NCBI GenBank assembly: GCA_956465555.1
Contig: OY101119.1
Span: forward strand, 1,660,629-1,724,628
Direction: 5' to 3'
From: Nitzschia sp. pyKryTriq1
Lineage: Eukaryota > Bacillariophyta > Bacillariophyceae > Bacillariales > Bacillariaceae
DNA length: 64,000 bases
Shown: positions 51,463-63,412 of the stretch, one piece after another
Position numbering within the stretch: position 1 is the first letter of the stretch
Layout: each line of letters starts with the position of its first letter
Notes under the pieces: generated by a model
Told to the model about the DNA's origin: nothing
The model's database searches: none
The model's input: only the letters and a program-made list of their open reading frames with translations
Program-made: the position numbers and the translations under genes

Positions 51463-54152
51463 ATGCCGTCGAGTAATATTGCGAAGTTAGTGTTTGCATC
51501 ATGTTGCTTAGCAGCTGTAAGTTGATCGCTTCGAGTACGCTTTCGGTGCTGATGAAAAGGCTGTTGGATATCTTCGGCAAACCACGGGAAAACTGGATCT
51601 GCCAAGACTTGTTGCCCGCCTCTGGAAATTAATGTTGCTACTGTATGTAACTCACAAGGCCTCTTCTCCATCCGACAGGTGCAATCGTTCACTTTTATGC
51701 CAGCCTCGAGAACGTCGCCTGTGACAAGTCGAGGGGCTCCCTTCCACATGAGCGCCGTCGCCGATGAAAAGGCGCAGGAGGCCCAAGATAGAGCACGACT
51801 GGCGATGGAGGCGGAGGAAGCGCTAAATTCGTTGGACTCTATTGGTATCAAGGATACCAAATTTCCTGATCTTGGAGGTCGACCATTTCCTCTTTCAATG
51901 ATCGAGGGTCAAGACAACATCAAGCAGGCTCTACTCTTGGCCTCGGTAAACTATCGGATGGGTGGAGTCGTCATCTCTGGAGGCAAAGGAACTGCCAAGT
52001 CTGTGATGGCAAGAGCGCTTCATCAGCTGCTTCCTCCTATTGAAGTTATCAAGGGATCGGCTTTCAACATTGATCCAGAGGGCGAATTTGGAGTTGATGA
52101 CTTCTTAAAAACTGACATGTTGAAGGGAGGTCCTCCACTTTCGGAGCGAGAGACTGAGGTGATCCCATGCCCATTTGTGCAAGTCCCACTGAATGTTATG
52201 GAAGACCGTCTTATTGGTAGTGCAGACCTCGAAGAGAGTGTCAAGACCGGAAAAACAGTTTTCTCCCCTGGACTCTTGGCAAAGGCTCACCGGGGAGTTC
52301 TTTACGTTGACGATATTAATCTTCTCGACGAAGAGACCGCGAATATTCTTCTCGGTGTAGTTACGGAAGGATTCGTAACAGTTGAGCGTGAGGGTTTGTC
52401 TTTGCGGTACCCGTGCAAGCCCCTTTTGATTGCGACGTTCAATCCCGACGAGGGCGAGCTTCGAGATCACTTGTTGGATCGTATTTCTATTGCACTTTCA
52501 GCAGATGCTCAGCCGTTAGATATTGATGGTCGGGTAAGAGCAGTTGACTCTGTCCTTGGCTTTGCTGCTTCTGGTCCCCAGAAGACTGCCAAGGCTGAAG
52601 AAGAGCTTCTTCAGGCCATCGAGAACGAAGATGACCTGAAGACTGCTATCGTCTTTGCTCGAGAGTACATTAAAGATTTGAAAGTCGCTCCATCGCAAGT
52701 TCAGTACTTGTGTGAGGAAGCTATCCGTGCTGGTTGCCAAGGACACCGGGCAGAAATTTTCGCTGTCGAAGTTGCGCGTGCTAGTGCTGCCCTCGAGGGC
52801 CGTCAGGTCAACAGTGACGACTTAAAATTGGCTGTCAAACTGGCAATCGCCCCCCGGGGCACATTCATCAACACACCAATGGATGACAATGACATGTTGC
52901 CGCCGCCGCCACCTCCACCACCGCCGCCACCGCAAATGGATGATCAGATGGATCAGGACGAGGATAGGGATGAAGAGGATGAAGAACAAGAGGAACAAGA
53001 CGAGCCCGATGAAGATGACGAACGTGATGATTCGCCGGATGTCCCTGAAGTTCCTCAAGAATTTATGTTCGATGCCGACGCCACGCCCATGGATCCAGAT
53101 CTTATTCAATTTGCAAGTCGAGAGCGAAAGGGAAAGGGAGGAGGCCGTGGTCTAATTTTCTCGCAGGATCGTGGTCGATACATCAAGCCAATGTTGCCCA
53201 AGGGCAAGGTTGTTCGGCTTGCAGGTACGAATTTGCTTGGTGAATTTGTTTTTCAAGACCCGAGGAATATTGCACTGACATTTTTCTGATTGCCTATTAG
53301 TTGACGCTACTCTCCGTGCATCTGCACCGTACCAGAAATCACGCCGTGAACGTGCCATTGGGACAAAGTACGAAGGGCGGGGTGTCCACATTGAAAATTC
53401 CGATGTTCGCATCAAGAAGATGGCACGAAAGGCTGGTTCGCTGATCATTTTTGTCGTAGATGCGTCGGGGTCAATGGCTCTGAACAGAATGAATGCCGCG
53501 AAGGGTGCTGCAGTTAGTCTTTTAACTGAGGCCTACCAAAGCCGTGACCAAATTTCCTTGATTCCCTTCCAAGGCGAATTCGCTGACGTTCTTCTTCCTC
53601 CAACTAAGTCGATTACGATGGCGCGAAAACGACTGGAGCAAATGCCGTGTGGAGGAGGCTCGCCTCTAGCTCATTCCATTCAGGTACGTTCCGCTCTTTT
53701 CTCTGTCTGTATTTCCTTTATTGTCTCCCCCGTTGCTGACTCCTTTTCTCTGTCTCCATTTTCAGACTGCCATGTTGACCGGGATCAATGCTCAAAAAAC
53801 CGGAGATGTAGGAAAGGTTGTTGTGGTACTGATTTCCGATGGGCGAGCCAATGTGCCGTTGTGCGTGTCAATGGGCGAGGAATTCGACCCTGACGTAGAT
53901 GAAGATTCCAAGGACGGCAAGCCCAGCCGAAAGTACCTGAAGGAAGAGGTAATTGCATGCGCAAAGAAGCTTGGCGCCCTTCCAGGATTCAACCTTCTCT
54001 GTATCGATACCGAGAATAAGTTCATTTCGACAGGACTTGCAAAAGATATTGCTGATGCAGCAGGGGGCAAATACCACCAAATCGTCAAGGCGGACGGCAA
54101 TGCCATTGCAAGCGTTACAAATCGAGCCTTGAATGAAATTAAGTCCAAGTAA
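51463..54152 (+). CDS. chlD: Magnesium chelatase subunit D, plastid
   Basis: Four exons: 51463-51516, 51679-53224, 53301-53683 and 53766-54152, giving 789 residues. The short first exon (18 codons) encodes a signal peptide. The junction gives [10 protein letters not shown], a stramenopile plastid leader motif, and this supports the exon. Then comes an AAA+ domain ([19 protein letters not shown]), an 11-residue poly-Pro run followed by a strongly acidic linker, and a vWA domain with the MIDAS motif [10 protein letters not shown] and [12 protein letters not shown]. ChlD works with ChlI and ChlH to insert magnesium into protoporphyrin IX, the first committed step to chlorophyll. The AAA+ part keeps a recognisable Walker A despite the D subunit's usual lack of ATPase activity. 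Confidence 0.95.
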
Positions 54153-54291
54153 ATGATCACGCCACCAATGCATATACCATAGAATCACGAAAATTGAAAC
54201 CTATTACATTTTTAGCTATCAAGCAGTTAGGGGCACTTTTTTAGTAACATAGGGGTGAGGATTGAGGGAGGTCGCCATCATCGCGATACTT

Positions 54292-54760
54292 CTATGCTTC
54301 ATCTGGTGTCTTACAGACCATGGCGTCAACCGCATGGACTGGCCCTTGGAGTTCTTCCCAAATCGCCTTGTAAACAAGCTGTTGTCGTTGCACAGCCCTC
54401 TTCCCCTCGAATTTCTCCGAGACAACCTCGATCGAAATGTGAGAGCCATTGGGATCGTCGTAAGCGCCTATGGTAGCAACGTTGACAAGAATGAGGCCGA
54501 CGACGAAACGGAAGATATGATAGCGGGTAAAATTTAGCATGCTTACCTGTAACTTTGACGTCTGTTGCACCGAGTGCATCCTTGATCTTTTGCGAGCAAA
54601 TGTCAACAATCGAAGTTTCAGATGCCCCTGAACTCAAGGCGCGCGCAAAGGATCGATGGAATCTATTCGAAGCAACCCCTTGCGAGGTGAATGCCCTTGT
54701 TACCGACGAGAGAAGTGTCATAGCTAACACGACGAGGAGTCGACGAGGAGCTATGGTCAT
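54292..54760 (-). CDS. BolA-like protein with organelle leader
   Basis: Two exons, 54547-54760 and 54292-54467, encode 129 residues. The mature part is a BolA domain: [15 protein letters not shown], then [47 protein letters not shown]. BolA proteins bind monothiol glutaredoxins and help iron-sulfur cluster handling. The N-terminus ([19 protein letters not shown]) is a signal peptide ending in an AFT motif of plastid-leader type, so a plastid BolA is likely. The invariant His in VHAVDA is present. It is tail to tail with ChlD, with 139 bp between. Confidence 0.85.
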
Positions 54761-55454
54761 GGGGGGCAGGGAGAGCGATGACAACGACTGGTGTGAGGTA
54801 CCTGTAGTTGGAGAAACTGTCGTTCATTCTGCATTCCTTCTTCGTCCGGTACTCTAGTAGAGTGTAGTAGAGGTAAGACGAGATGAGGCAAGAAAAAAAA
54901 GGGCAAAGTAGTCTACATACTCGTACCGGTACATACAACATAAAGTAAAACGTTTCGGTTTGCGTCGCGCGGCAAGCTAATCGGAGGGAGACATGCGATG
55001 GTCAGACGACACGAGGTCTACTATTTTACGCGCGAGGTCGTGACGACGACAAAACGCATGATTGAGATACATAGACGACAGAAGAACTGCAGTTTTCTGG
55101 TTATGAGTCTCCCGTAGAAAACTCACGTAAGTTTCAGTACCGGAATTTGCTGTACTGACTGTTTGTACTACTGTACCAGGGTACCAGTACGGTACAGGGT
55201 ACAGTACTCTGTACCGGCGTACAGTACGAGTACATAAGTAACGTGCAAGTCTACACACGCACCAACCGCCGCACCACGCAACAACGCGACGGAAGCAGCG
55301 AGAACCACAACGAGGAGTTTTCTCGAAAGAGGCAGAATGGCGAATGGCCCCGGGAGCCCGGAGTAGCAGACGGATCGATGTGAATGGCAGGAGCCGGTCC
55401 CAAAGCCTCGATCTCAACCCTTTCTGAGATCGATCACCTCTGCCGATCAACAGG
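54761..55454. promoter_or_regulatory. Divergent promoter region, GTAC-rich
   Basis: This lies between the divergent starts of the BolA and SNF2 genes. GTAC/GGTACC words are dense at 55130-55240 (for example ggtaccagtacggtacaggg). An open frame on the minus strand is a by-product and is not called. Confidence 0.5.
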
Positions 55455-58400
55455 ATGGACAAACCGATAGAGGACCCTTCGACAGGTTCATCTGCATCAG
55501 TTGCCAGCCATTCTCATTCTAGTCTGAGTGCTTCCGCCCGCGACCCCGTTCCGGCGGTTTCCGCAGATCACAAACTAACCCACGGAGCTCCGCAGGCGGC
55601 TGGGGCTGCAGTACCTTTCTCCCAACCGAGAGCTCAAATAGCCAAGTCGGGGGGCATCGGGCTTGCGACGACGATAGGAGCAAGCCAAGCTGCTGCCTTG
55701 CAGGAGAAGTTGCGCCATGCCGTGAACCAGGCTGCTTCTGTCCCGGCCCCTGCAGTCGCTCCGAGGCCCGACCAGTCGCATGGTGCTTCCTCCCACCAAG
55801 ACCCCACTGTCAGTCGAGGCCTGATGCAGCCAGTGCAGCCTTCAAATCGAGATGTTTCGTCACAGCCACGACCAGCATGGGATGTACCGAACCCCCTGGG
55901 GGGTGGCGTTCTCGCGAGCAGACCTGCCGGAGCAGTTTCCGCTGAACGCCAGGCTCAACCTTCACAGCATCAGATTATGCAGCCTTTCCCAGGTGCTGCT
56001 TCCAATGCTTCCGTCAACATGCAGAGACGTGTGCCAATACAGCCAGCCCCTCCAGTGCAACCTCGCCAAGTTGTGGTCCAGCCGTTTTCCAGGCCTCCTG
56101 GTTATGTTTCGGTGAACACTCAACAGCAACAGCAGGCTCAACCAATCCAGCACCACCAGCAGGCTCAACCAATCCAGCACCACCAGCAGGGTCAACCAAT
56201 GCCCCACAGAAGACCAAAGGTGATTCTTTCGGCTGAAGCGAAGGCGGCTCTATCAAAGGCAATCTGGTCGGCTATTCGTTCGCCTGACGGGTCCATAGCG
56301 CCCGACTTGATGCAAGCTGCGATGGCGACAGGTCTCCCCCAGAATGCGATCTTGAACGCTGCACGTGTTGCTCGAGATCGTGAAGCGCAAAAGCGCCAGG
56401 CGATGCAACAGCAGCAACATCAGGCTCACCAGTCTCTTCAGAGTCATCATCATGGAACAGCGATGTCTCACCAGCCACATCCCCATTATCAGCAGCTGCA
56501 AAGCCACGCACCTCAGAGTTCTCACATGGTGCGTCAACAGCAACACAACGGGGTGCCGGGCGTAAGGCCACCCCCGATCCGGACATCTGTGCAGGTGCCA
56601 AGCTCAACTATTCCTAAGCCTGTAGTATCTGCCAAGAGTGTGACACCGACCAACGTCTCAAAACAATCCCTTACCCCAAAGTCCAAACCGTCTCAAAGCT
56701 CACAACAGATGCAGGCAGCCAAGCTGCTGCAAATTCGAACTGATGAGAGGGCCAAATGGAAAAGGGTTCACCAAGGTATTTTTCTAGTCCAAAAAGGCAA
56801 GTTCATGGCACCTCCTCACACCGTCAGTGGCATTGTACGCACTGCCAGTGCCGCGCCAGCCATTGGACCAGGCTCCACCCAAACTAGCGCTCCTCGGAAA
56901 CGGGTCGGTCGCGAGGTTATGCTCCAGGCAGCAAATCTCCAGAAAATGCTTCAAATAGAAAAGCAGTCTCCCGTTACACCGTTGCTTGAACCTGACAAAT
57001 TCAAACGAATCAAGATCGAAGCAAAGAAACATGCCAAGGCTCTAGAACGAGTAGTGCGCCGTGCGAGACAAACGGCCGCAGAGGCCCTCAACAAGCAGCA
57101 CAAGGAATTTTCCAAGTCGGTTGCCAGTCACCAGCAGGACTTTTTCAAATTCCACAAGCAACGTCGGGCGGATGCCTTGAAAGTAGCCAAGATCATTCGG
57201 GACAATTTCGATAAGGAGTCTAAGAAAAAGGAAAAGGATGTCGTCGCAGCCGAGCGCGCGCGGTTGGCGGCGCTCAAAGCAAACGATATGGATGCCTACT
57301 CAAAGCTCCTCGAAGAGACCAAGAACGAGCGTTTGAAATTCCTCATGGACAAAACGGAGAAACATTTTTCACAGATTTCAACAAGCTTGCTCGAGCATCG
57401 AAACAAAGATGGAAGCGTTGTCTCGAGTGGTGGTACAGCGTCTTACTATGCGTCGGCCCACTTGACAACGGAGGAAGTTCGACAACCATCCATTCTTGTG
57501 GGGGGTGATTTGAAGGAATACCAGATGGGTGGTCTGCAGTGGCTGGTGTCTTTGTACAATAACAAACTGAATGGTATCTTGGCTGACGAGGTGAGGATTG
57601 GAGTATTGGGCTTTTTTCAGGTCCTCCTGCATTTTTGCACATGACTGACTCAATAACATTCTTTTTCATTACAGATGGGACTGGGAAAAACTATCCAAGC
57701 TATTTCTCTAATTGCTTACCTGATGGAAATCAAGGGCAATTTAGGTCCATACCTTGTGATTGTGCCCTTGTCGACTTTGTCCAACTGGGTCAATGAGTTC
57801 CATAAGTGGTGTCCATCTGCGCATGTGATTTGCTACAAGGGAACACCCGGACAGCGCAAGGAAGTGTACAGAGACCAGGTCAAGAATGGTCACTTCAATG
57901 TCCTCTTGACAACGTACGAGTACATCATCAAGGACAAGGCTAGTCTTCGGAAGATTGTATGGCAGTATGCGATTGTGGACGAGGGACATCGAATGAAGAA
58001 TGCTGCTTCCAAGTTTGCGAGGACTCTTTCGAAAGAGTACGAGACCAAATTTCGTCTCCTTTTGACAGGTACACCGCTCATGAATGACCTCGGTGAGCTT
58101 TGGTCATTGCTAAACTTCCTTCTGCCAACTATTTTCAACTCTGTGGACACTTTTGATCAATGGTTCAATCGTCCGTTTGCACAGTTTGGGAGCTCGAACG
58201 AAGATGATAACAACAATTTGTCAAACGAAGAAAGAATGTTCATCATCCATCGTTTGCACGAGTTACTCCGCCCCTTCATGCTTCGTCGCGTCAAGAGCGA
58301 AGTCCTCGACCAATTACCTGAGAAAGTCGAAAAAATCTTGCGTTGCGACTTGTCGTCGTGGCAAAAAGAACTATACAAACAGATCAGCAAAAAAGCCGCT

Positions 58401-60128
58401 GTGGAGAATGGATTGCTTGGTGATGGCTTCGTACAGCCCCAGCCTGCCTCTCGTGGTCTAAACAATGTAGTGATGCAACTTCGAAAGGTATGCAACCACC
58501 CTTACCTATTTGCATCACAAGGATACCAGATCAATGAGAATATTATCCGTTCGTCGGGAAAGTTGGAACTATTGGACAGGATGCTCCCAAAACTGCGTGC
58601 TGCGGGGCATCGTGTTTTGATGTTTACCCAAATGACAGCGGTCATGACAATCCTTGAAGACTATTTTGCCTACCGTGGTTACTTGTCTCTGAGACTAGAC
58701 GGGTCGACACCAGCCGAGGAGCGTGAAAAACGCATGTACAAATTCAATTCGCCGGATTCTCCGTACTTCATCTTTCTGCTTTCGACGAGAGCGGGTGGAC
58801 TTGGTCTCAATCTTACAGCAGCCAACACCGTCATCATTTTCGACAGTGATTGGAATCCAATGATGGATCTTCAGGCCCAGGACAGAGCCCATCGTATCGG
58901 CCAAAGGAGCGATGTGAGCGTATTCCGCCTGATTACTCATTCGCCGGTTGAAGAGAAGATCCTTAGTCGAGCGACAGAAAAGCTCAACATGAGTGAATTG
59001 GTTGTCGAGGCCGGGCAATTCGACAAGCGTAGTGTAGAAAATGACAACAGCTTGGAACGAAAAAAGATGATGGAAGTGCTGCTTACAGATTTCGACACGA
59101 ACACGGCGAAAGCAACAACAGAGGACAAGACAATGTCGGAATTCACTGGTTCAGATGTCGGAGATGAAGATAATGATGACGATGACGACAATGGAAGTGA
59201 ATCTAGCAAAGAGGAAGACTTAAATGATTTGCTCAGCAACAACGAAAGTGACTACCAACTTTACAAGTCTATCGACAAAGAAAGGGAACGTAACCCCAGC
59301 TTGATTGATAATAGCCTTTTCACCAGCGAAGACGACGTTCCCGACTGGGTTAAGTACCCAGCTGGACGCAAGAATGCAAGTGCGGTACATGATGATTTGA
59401 TTCCTGGTAGGGGCCCTAGAAAGCGTAAGGAGGTCATGTACGATGACGGCCTGACAGAGAAACAGTTTATGCGGATGATGGACAAGCAGCATGATGCCGA
59501 GGTTGTGGCCCGGGAGCAAGCAAAGCAAGGACCCAGGACTGGTGGAAGTGGCAATTCCGCGTTGCCTCTCCCCACCGCTGCAGCTGCAGCTACACCTGGG
59601 AGTGAGCTGACGGACTGGACCTTCCGAAAGCTCATATCTTGCACGAAGGCTGTCGTTGCGCTCAAGGATCCCTCCACCAAACGCCGTATTTCGGATATTT
59701 TTATGGAGAAACCATCACCAGAGCAATTTCCAGATTATTACGAAGTAATCCTGAAACCAATCGCCATCAATGACATTCTCCGGAAGTGTCGAGCAAAGTT
59801 GTACTCGACCATGCGCGAGTATCGTGATGACTGGACACTAATGTTTGCAAACGCAAAGACTTTCAACGGTGAAGATTCCTGGGTCGTAAAGGATGGCATC
59901 GTTTTGGAAAAGGAGTTGGAGAGGGTTTTAAAGAAGAATGGGTTTGGGGAGGAAGCACCAAAGAAGCCAACCCCGCAGAAACCGAAGAAAAAACTGAGAA
60001 TAAAGCTGTCTCTTAAGATTCTCAAAGCCAAGGCCGATGCTGTCCAGCAGGTGGAACCAATGGAAGACGAATTCGACACCCCCGAGAAATCCATGTCAGG
60101 CCGAAAGAAGAAGAGAAAAATGAACTAA
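55455..60128 (+). CDS. SWI/SNF chromatin-remodelling ATPase with bromodomain, Brahma/SMARCA4 type
   Basis: Two exons, 55455-57590 and 57675-60128, encode 1529 residues. The first 420 residues are Gln/Pro/His-rich and disordered. An HSA-type region follows (about 430-600; [29 protein letters not shown]). The SNF2 ATPase core starts [12 protein letters not shown]. The Walker A region DE|MGLGKT is split by the intron at residue 712, and DEGHRMKN is the DEAH-like box. Motifs V and VI are [14 protein letters not shown] and [13 protein letters not shown] SnAC-like region, a long acidic stretch and a bromodomain (about 1357-1468) follow, then a Lys-rich tail. The order HSA, SNF2, bromodomain defines the Brahma/Snf2 catalytic subunit, which slides or ejects nucleosomes. 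Confidence 0.95.
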
Positions 60129-60800
60129 AAGTTTTTAGATTTCGTTTGGGTATTCCACCCATCGCGTCATTTTGTTACCGGTACTGATTTAGTGATTGTA
60201 TCATATATTATGTATTCCTTACTCGATGTAAACAAGTACTCATACAGCCTCTCGACTGGTAGATATCGCTCCATCGTCTTGCGAGAAACGAAGAAAAATG
60301 CGTGCTGCGAGGATGGCTGCTAGCTATCTCCAGGGTAGTTGTATGTAGCTGCTACTCGTACATCCTTTGTACTGTCCATGTCCGTTACTAGTTAGTCTGC
60401 GTAGTTCGTCTGAGTTGCTACTAGGAGTTAGTTGCGAAAGTTAGTTAGTATAGTTATGAGTACCGGTACAGAATTCCTACAGCTAGCAAAAATTAATGCT
60501 ATCTACACTGTGGTACGAGTACTTTTTTTTAAACTACTGGGTCGACTGGCTCGACCCGTCCAGCCAACCCCAACCAAGCTCAGACGACGACTATTACAGC
60601 CACACGGACGCATCGCATTTTGCATTGCTCGGAGCTCCGAGAAATCCATCTTTGACTTTTGAGACCTGAGGAATACTTTGTTCTTGTTTTCTGCGCCCTA
60701 CTACTCTAGAGTAGAGAGGAGAGCCTCACTGGGAGACTACATCATTGTATCAATCAGAAGCTGCTGTTCACTGAATGCGATCATTGGAAACTCAGCCGAG
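60129..60800. other. Intergenic region, nothing recognised
   Basis: No gene is supported. A frame at 60432-60662 lacks protein-like features. TAGTTAG-type words are common at 60395-60450. The 3' region of the SNF2 gene and the promoter of the SGNH gene should be here. Confidence 0.45.
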
Positions 60801-61499
60801 ATGATCCAAGTCCTTCAAATTGGTGATTCGGATATCGCGCTATGGCCATGTCAACTTCTTCCTTCTTTGGATTCTCTTAAAAGCAACGACGACTTCGATA
60901 CTCCTGCGATGATCGTCAGTGGGCATTCTGGTGCCACCTTGGATGTTGTTGTGGCAAAGTTACGACATCATTTGTCTTGTATGACTAATGCCTCCGACAG
61001 TAAAGAAGGCTCGGTATCTCTTTTGGTTGTCGCCTGTGCCGGAGAGAATGACATTGGAAGTGGCGTGTCTTTAGATGCTAGCGTGGCAAGCCTACGAATA
61101 TTTCTTGATCTTGCTTTTAGCATCGAGGAAACAATACCAATGGTATCCTCGTCTACGAAAAGGAGGTTCACCATGGAACATCTCATCTTTCTAGGCCCCA
61201 AATTCGAACCATGGTTAGAGGACGACCCGTCCTTGAAGAAGAAGTACAGCAAAATGTCTAGATCATTCGCACGATGTTGTTCTAGACATGTGCACTCAAA
61301 TCGAATACACTACATTGATTGTCTAACAATGTTCTGTGGAGAGTCGGGGCTGGTTCCCGGGGCTACGCTTGCAGGTAGAGCAAGTGCCGAAGAAAAGTAT
61401 TTTGAAGCTGATCGTCTGCACTTGAGCCTTGAAGGTTACAAAATATGGAAAGAAGTAGTAGAAAGACATTTCCAGAGTCTGGAATATCACGATAGGTGA
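60801..61499 (+). CDS. SGNH/GDSL-type hydrolase
   Basis: 232 residues from the ATG at 60801, which puts the catalytic block close to the N-terminus as usual. The frame is open upstream but without a better ATG. Block I is QIGDSDI with the nucleophile Ser. Block II corresponds to the Gly in SGHSGATLD. Block III is CAGENDIG with the oxyanion Asn, and block V is ADRLHLSLEGY with Asp-x-x-His. The full set supports an active ester hydrolase. The closest plan is the isoamyl acetate-hydrolysing esterase / rhamnogalacturonan acetylesterase group. Substrate is unknown. No signal peptide is seen, which suggests a cytosolic enzyme. Confidence 0.82.
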   Translation: MIQVLQIGDSDIALWPCQLLPSLDSLKSNDDFDTPAMIVSGHSGATLDVVVAKLRHHLSCMTNASDSKEGSVSLLVVACAGENDIGSGVSLDASVASLRIFLDLAFSIEETIPMVSSSTKRRFTMEHLIFLGPKFEPWLEDDPSLKKKYSKMSRSFARCCSRHVHSNRIHYIDCLTMFCGESGLVPGATLAGRASAEEKYFEADRLHLSLEGYKIWKEVVERHFQSLEYHDR

Positions 61500-62071
61500 A
61501 AGTCGTATTGCTACTACCAGTAGGAAAGAGCACTCTACTACTAGCTAGAGTAGCTAAAAGAATATCACCGGATGTTCTACTCTAGTCTACTGGTAGAATT
61601 CATGTTATCTACTGTCTATCATGCTATGTAATTCAATGCACCGTGCAGCAGTATCCGAAACCTCTCAGTCGATAAACCCTAACTTCACCTTCAAATGTTC
61701 ATAGTCTAGCTACTACTCTACTCGCTAACTACTCTAGTAGTAGAGAGAATCTACCCAACGTATAGTAGCTACGAATACAGATCTGGGCTGGGGGTTCGTC
61801 GACCATGCCGCCGCCAAAAATCTCGCCTCCGCGCGCGCGACGACTCTCATCACTATTCCAGCATTTTTAATTTTTTTTACCACATGCGCGCGAATTGAAG
61901 TGCGAAGCGCTCTTCTCGCATCACTGATCATCGGTCCAGTTCGACGGCCACACCATCACGTGACGACCTGCAACTACAGTAACTGCCTGTGAGAGCTCAT
62001 TCGCATTATTTTATAAATTCACAGGCCAAGAAAGGCATCCAATCAGTACCAGTACAGCAGACTAGAGCACC
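61500..62071. other. Spacer, CTAG/GTAGTAG-rich
   Basis: No gene is supported. Short CTACTAGTAG-type inverted words recur at 61510-61560 and 61720-61760. A patch of GCGCGCG words lies at 61830-61890. The KDEL-receptor gene promoter should be near the right end. Confidence 0.45.
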
Positions 62072-63412
62072 ATGTCCGACGGTCCTTACGGAAGGCACGG
62101 ATTCAATGCCAATCCTGGCTACGGCGGTGGTGCCAGCTATGGTAATACCGGCGGGGCGGGCTACACCGCCCCGAGCTACGGACAAAGCTATGGACAAAGC
62201 TACGGCGGGGGAGCATCTTACGCTGCGCCTGCGCCCCAAGACGGTGGTTACGGCTCTCAATATGGTGCCTATGGAGGAACAGAAAGCTACCAGGTAGGTC
62301 ACTTCCATCGTCAAAAAGTCGCTTGACGAGGTTCCTGTCATGGCGTTGTCGGAAGATGTCTGCGCCCTGCCGCACGTCGAGATTCCTCTGCGCAGGGGCC
62401 CTCACGTGTTTTCAGTACTGCTTTTGTAGTACAAAGTTTCGCGAGAGGGAATCTTGCTTTCGCCTAATTCTCGACATTTTCGATATTCTCACCAAACGCC
62501 TCCCTCCATTTTTTTTGGGTGCAGCCTGGAGGAAAAGAAGATGAATCGAAGGGTCCCAAAGGAGGGAAAAAGAGCATTGCCGTGCAAGCTTTAAACCAAA
62601 ATGTTCTCATTTGGGCTGGCTTCTTTACTGCATCTTTATTCGTTTATTTCATGCTATCTGGTGGCGATTTTTCTTTCCTCATGACCTATGGCGCCATGGC
62701 TCGAATGTTCGGCTTTGGAATTCTCAATCTCAAGACATTCAAAAGTCAAAGAGCTACAGGAGTATCTATCAAGACGCTGCAACTTTACTGCCTGGTCTTC
62801 TTTTTTCGCCTGACCTCCATCATCCGCCACGAGGGTTACCTGCCGTATGACAAGTCTGGTGACTGGCTTTATCATTTCATCGAAGTCATGTCTTTAATCT
62901 TCACGGGCTCGGCTCTGTGGGCTTGCATGGTTCCGTATAAGCATACCTATCAAGCAGACCTTGATCGATTCGGAGAGCTTCATGTGCCACCCGGCCTTGG
63001 TGCCGTATACCTCGCCGGTCCCATTATGATAGTTGCTATCCTTGTGCACCCCAACTTGAACGCTGATTTCTTGAGCGATACTGCCTGGACATATGCTATG
63101 TATTTGGAATCTGCGGCTCTTATTCCGCAACTTTTTATGTTCCAAAAGCAGTCGTCTGGTGTGGTTGAATTACTCACGGCGCACTTTGTGGCAGCACTCG
63201 GATTTGGTCGCATCATGGAGTTCTTCTTTTGGGTGTACAGCTACCACGAGCTGGCAAACAGCGCCGGCTCCCGACTTCCTGGATACCTGGCCCTATTCGC
63301 GCAATTCGTTCAACTTATTCTCATGCTCGACTTTTTCTGGTATTACTATTTGGCAGTTAAGAACGCGACACCTTTGGTGCTTCCATCGCATACGGGGATG
63401 GGTATTGTGTAA
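62072..63412 (+). CDS. KDEL receptor family protein with Gly/Tyr-rich N-terminal extension
   Basis: Two exons, 62072-62293 and 62525-63412, encode 369 residues. The C-terminal 250 residues match ER lumen protein retaining receptors: GVSIKTLQLYCLVFFFRL, the membrane segments between, TYAMYLESAALIPQLFMFQK, ALGFGRIMEFFFWVY, and DFFWYYYLAVKN at the end. Such receptors retrieve KDEL-type ER residents from the Golgi. The first exon encodes 74 residues of Gly, Tyr, Ser, Gln and Ala with repeated SYGQSYG units, followed by a Lys-rich bridge. Classical KDEL receptors have seven segments and no such extension. Here an extra hydrophobic segment (VLIWAGFFTASLFVYFML) precedes the core. Confidence 0.85.

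Noticed and set aside
52822-53109. Minus-strand frame with hydrophobic and Trp/Arg runs
   Set aside because: It is antisense to the acidic and poly-Pro linker of ChlD. The runs follow from CCG/CCA and GAT/GAA codons.
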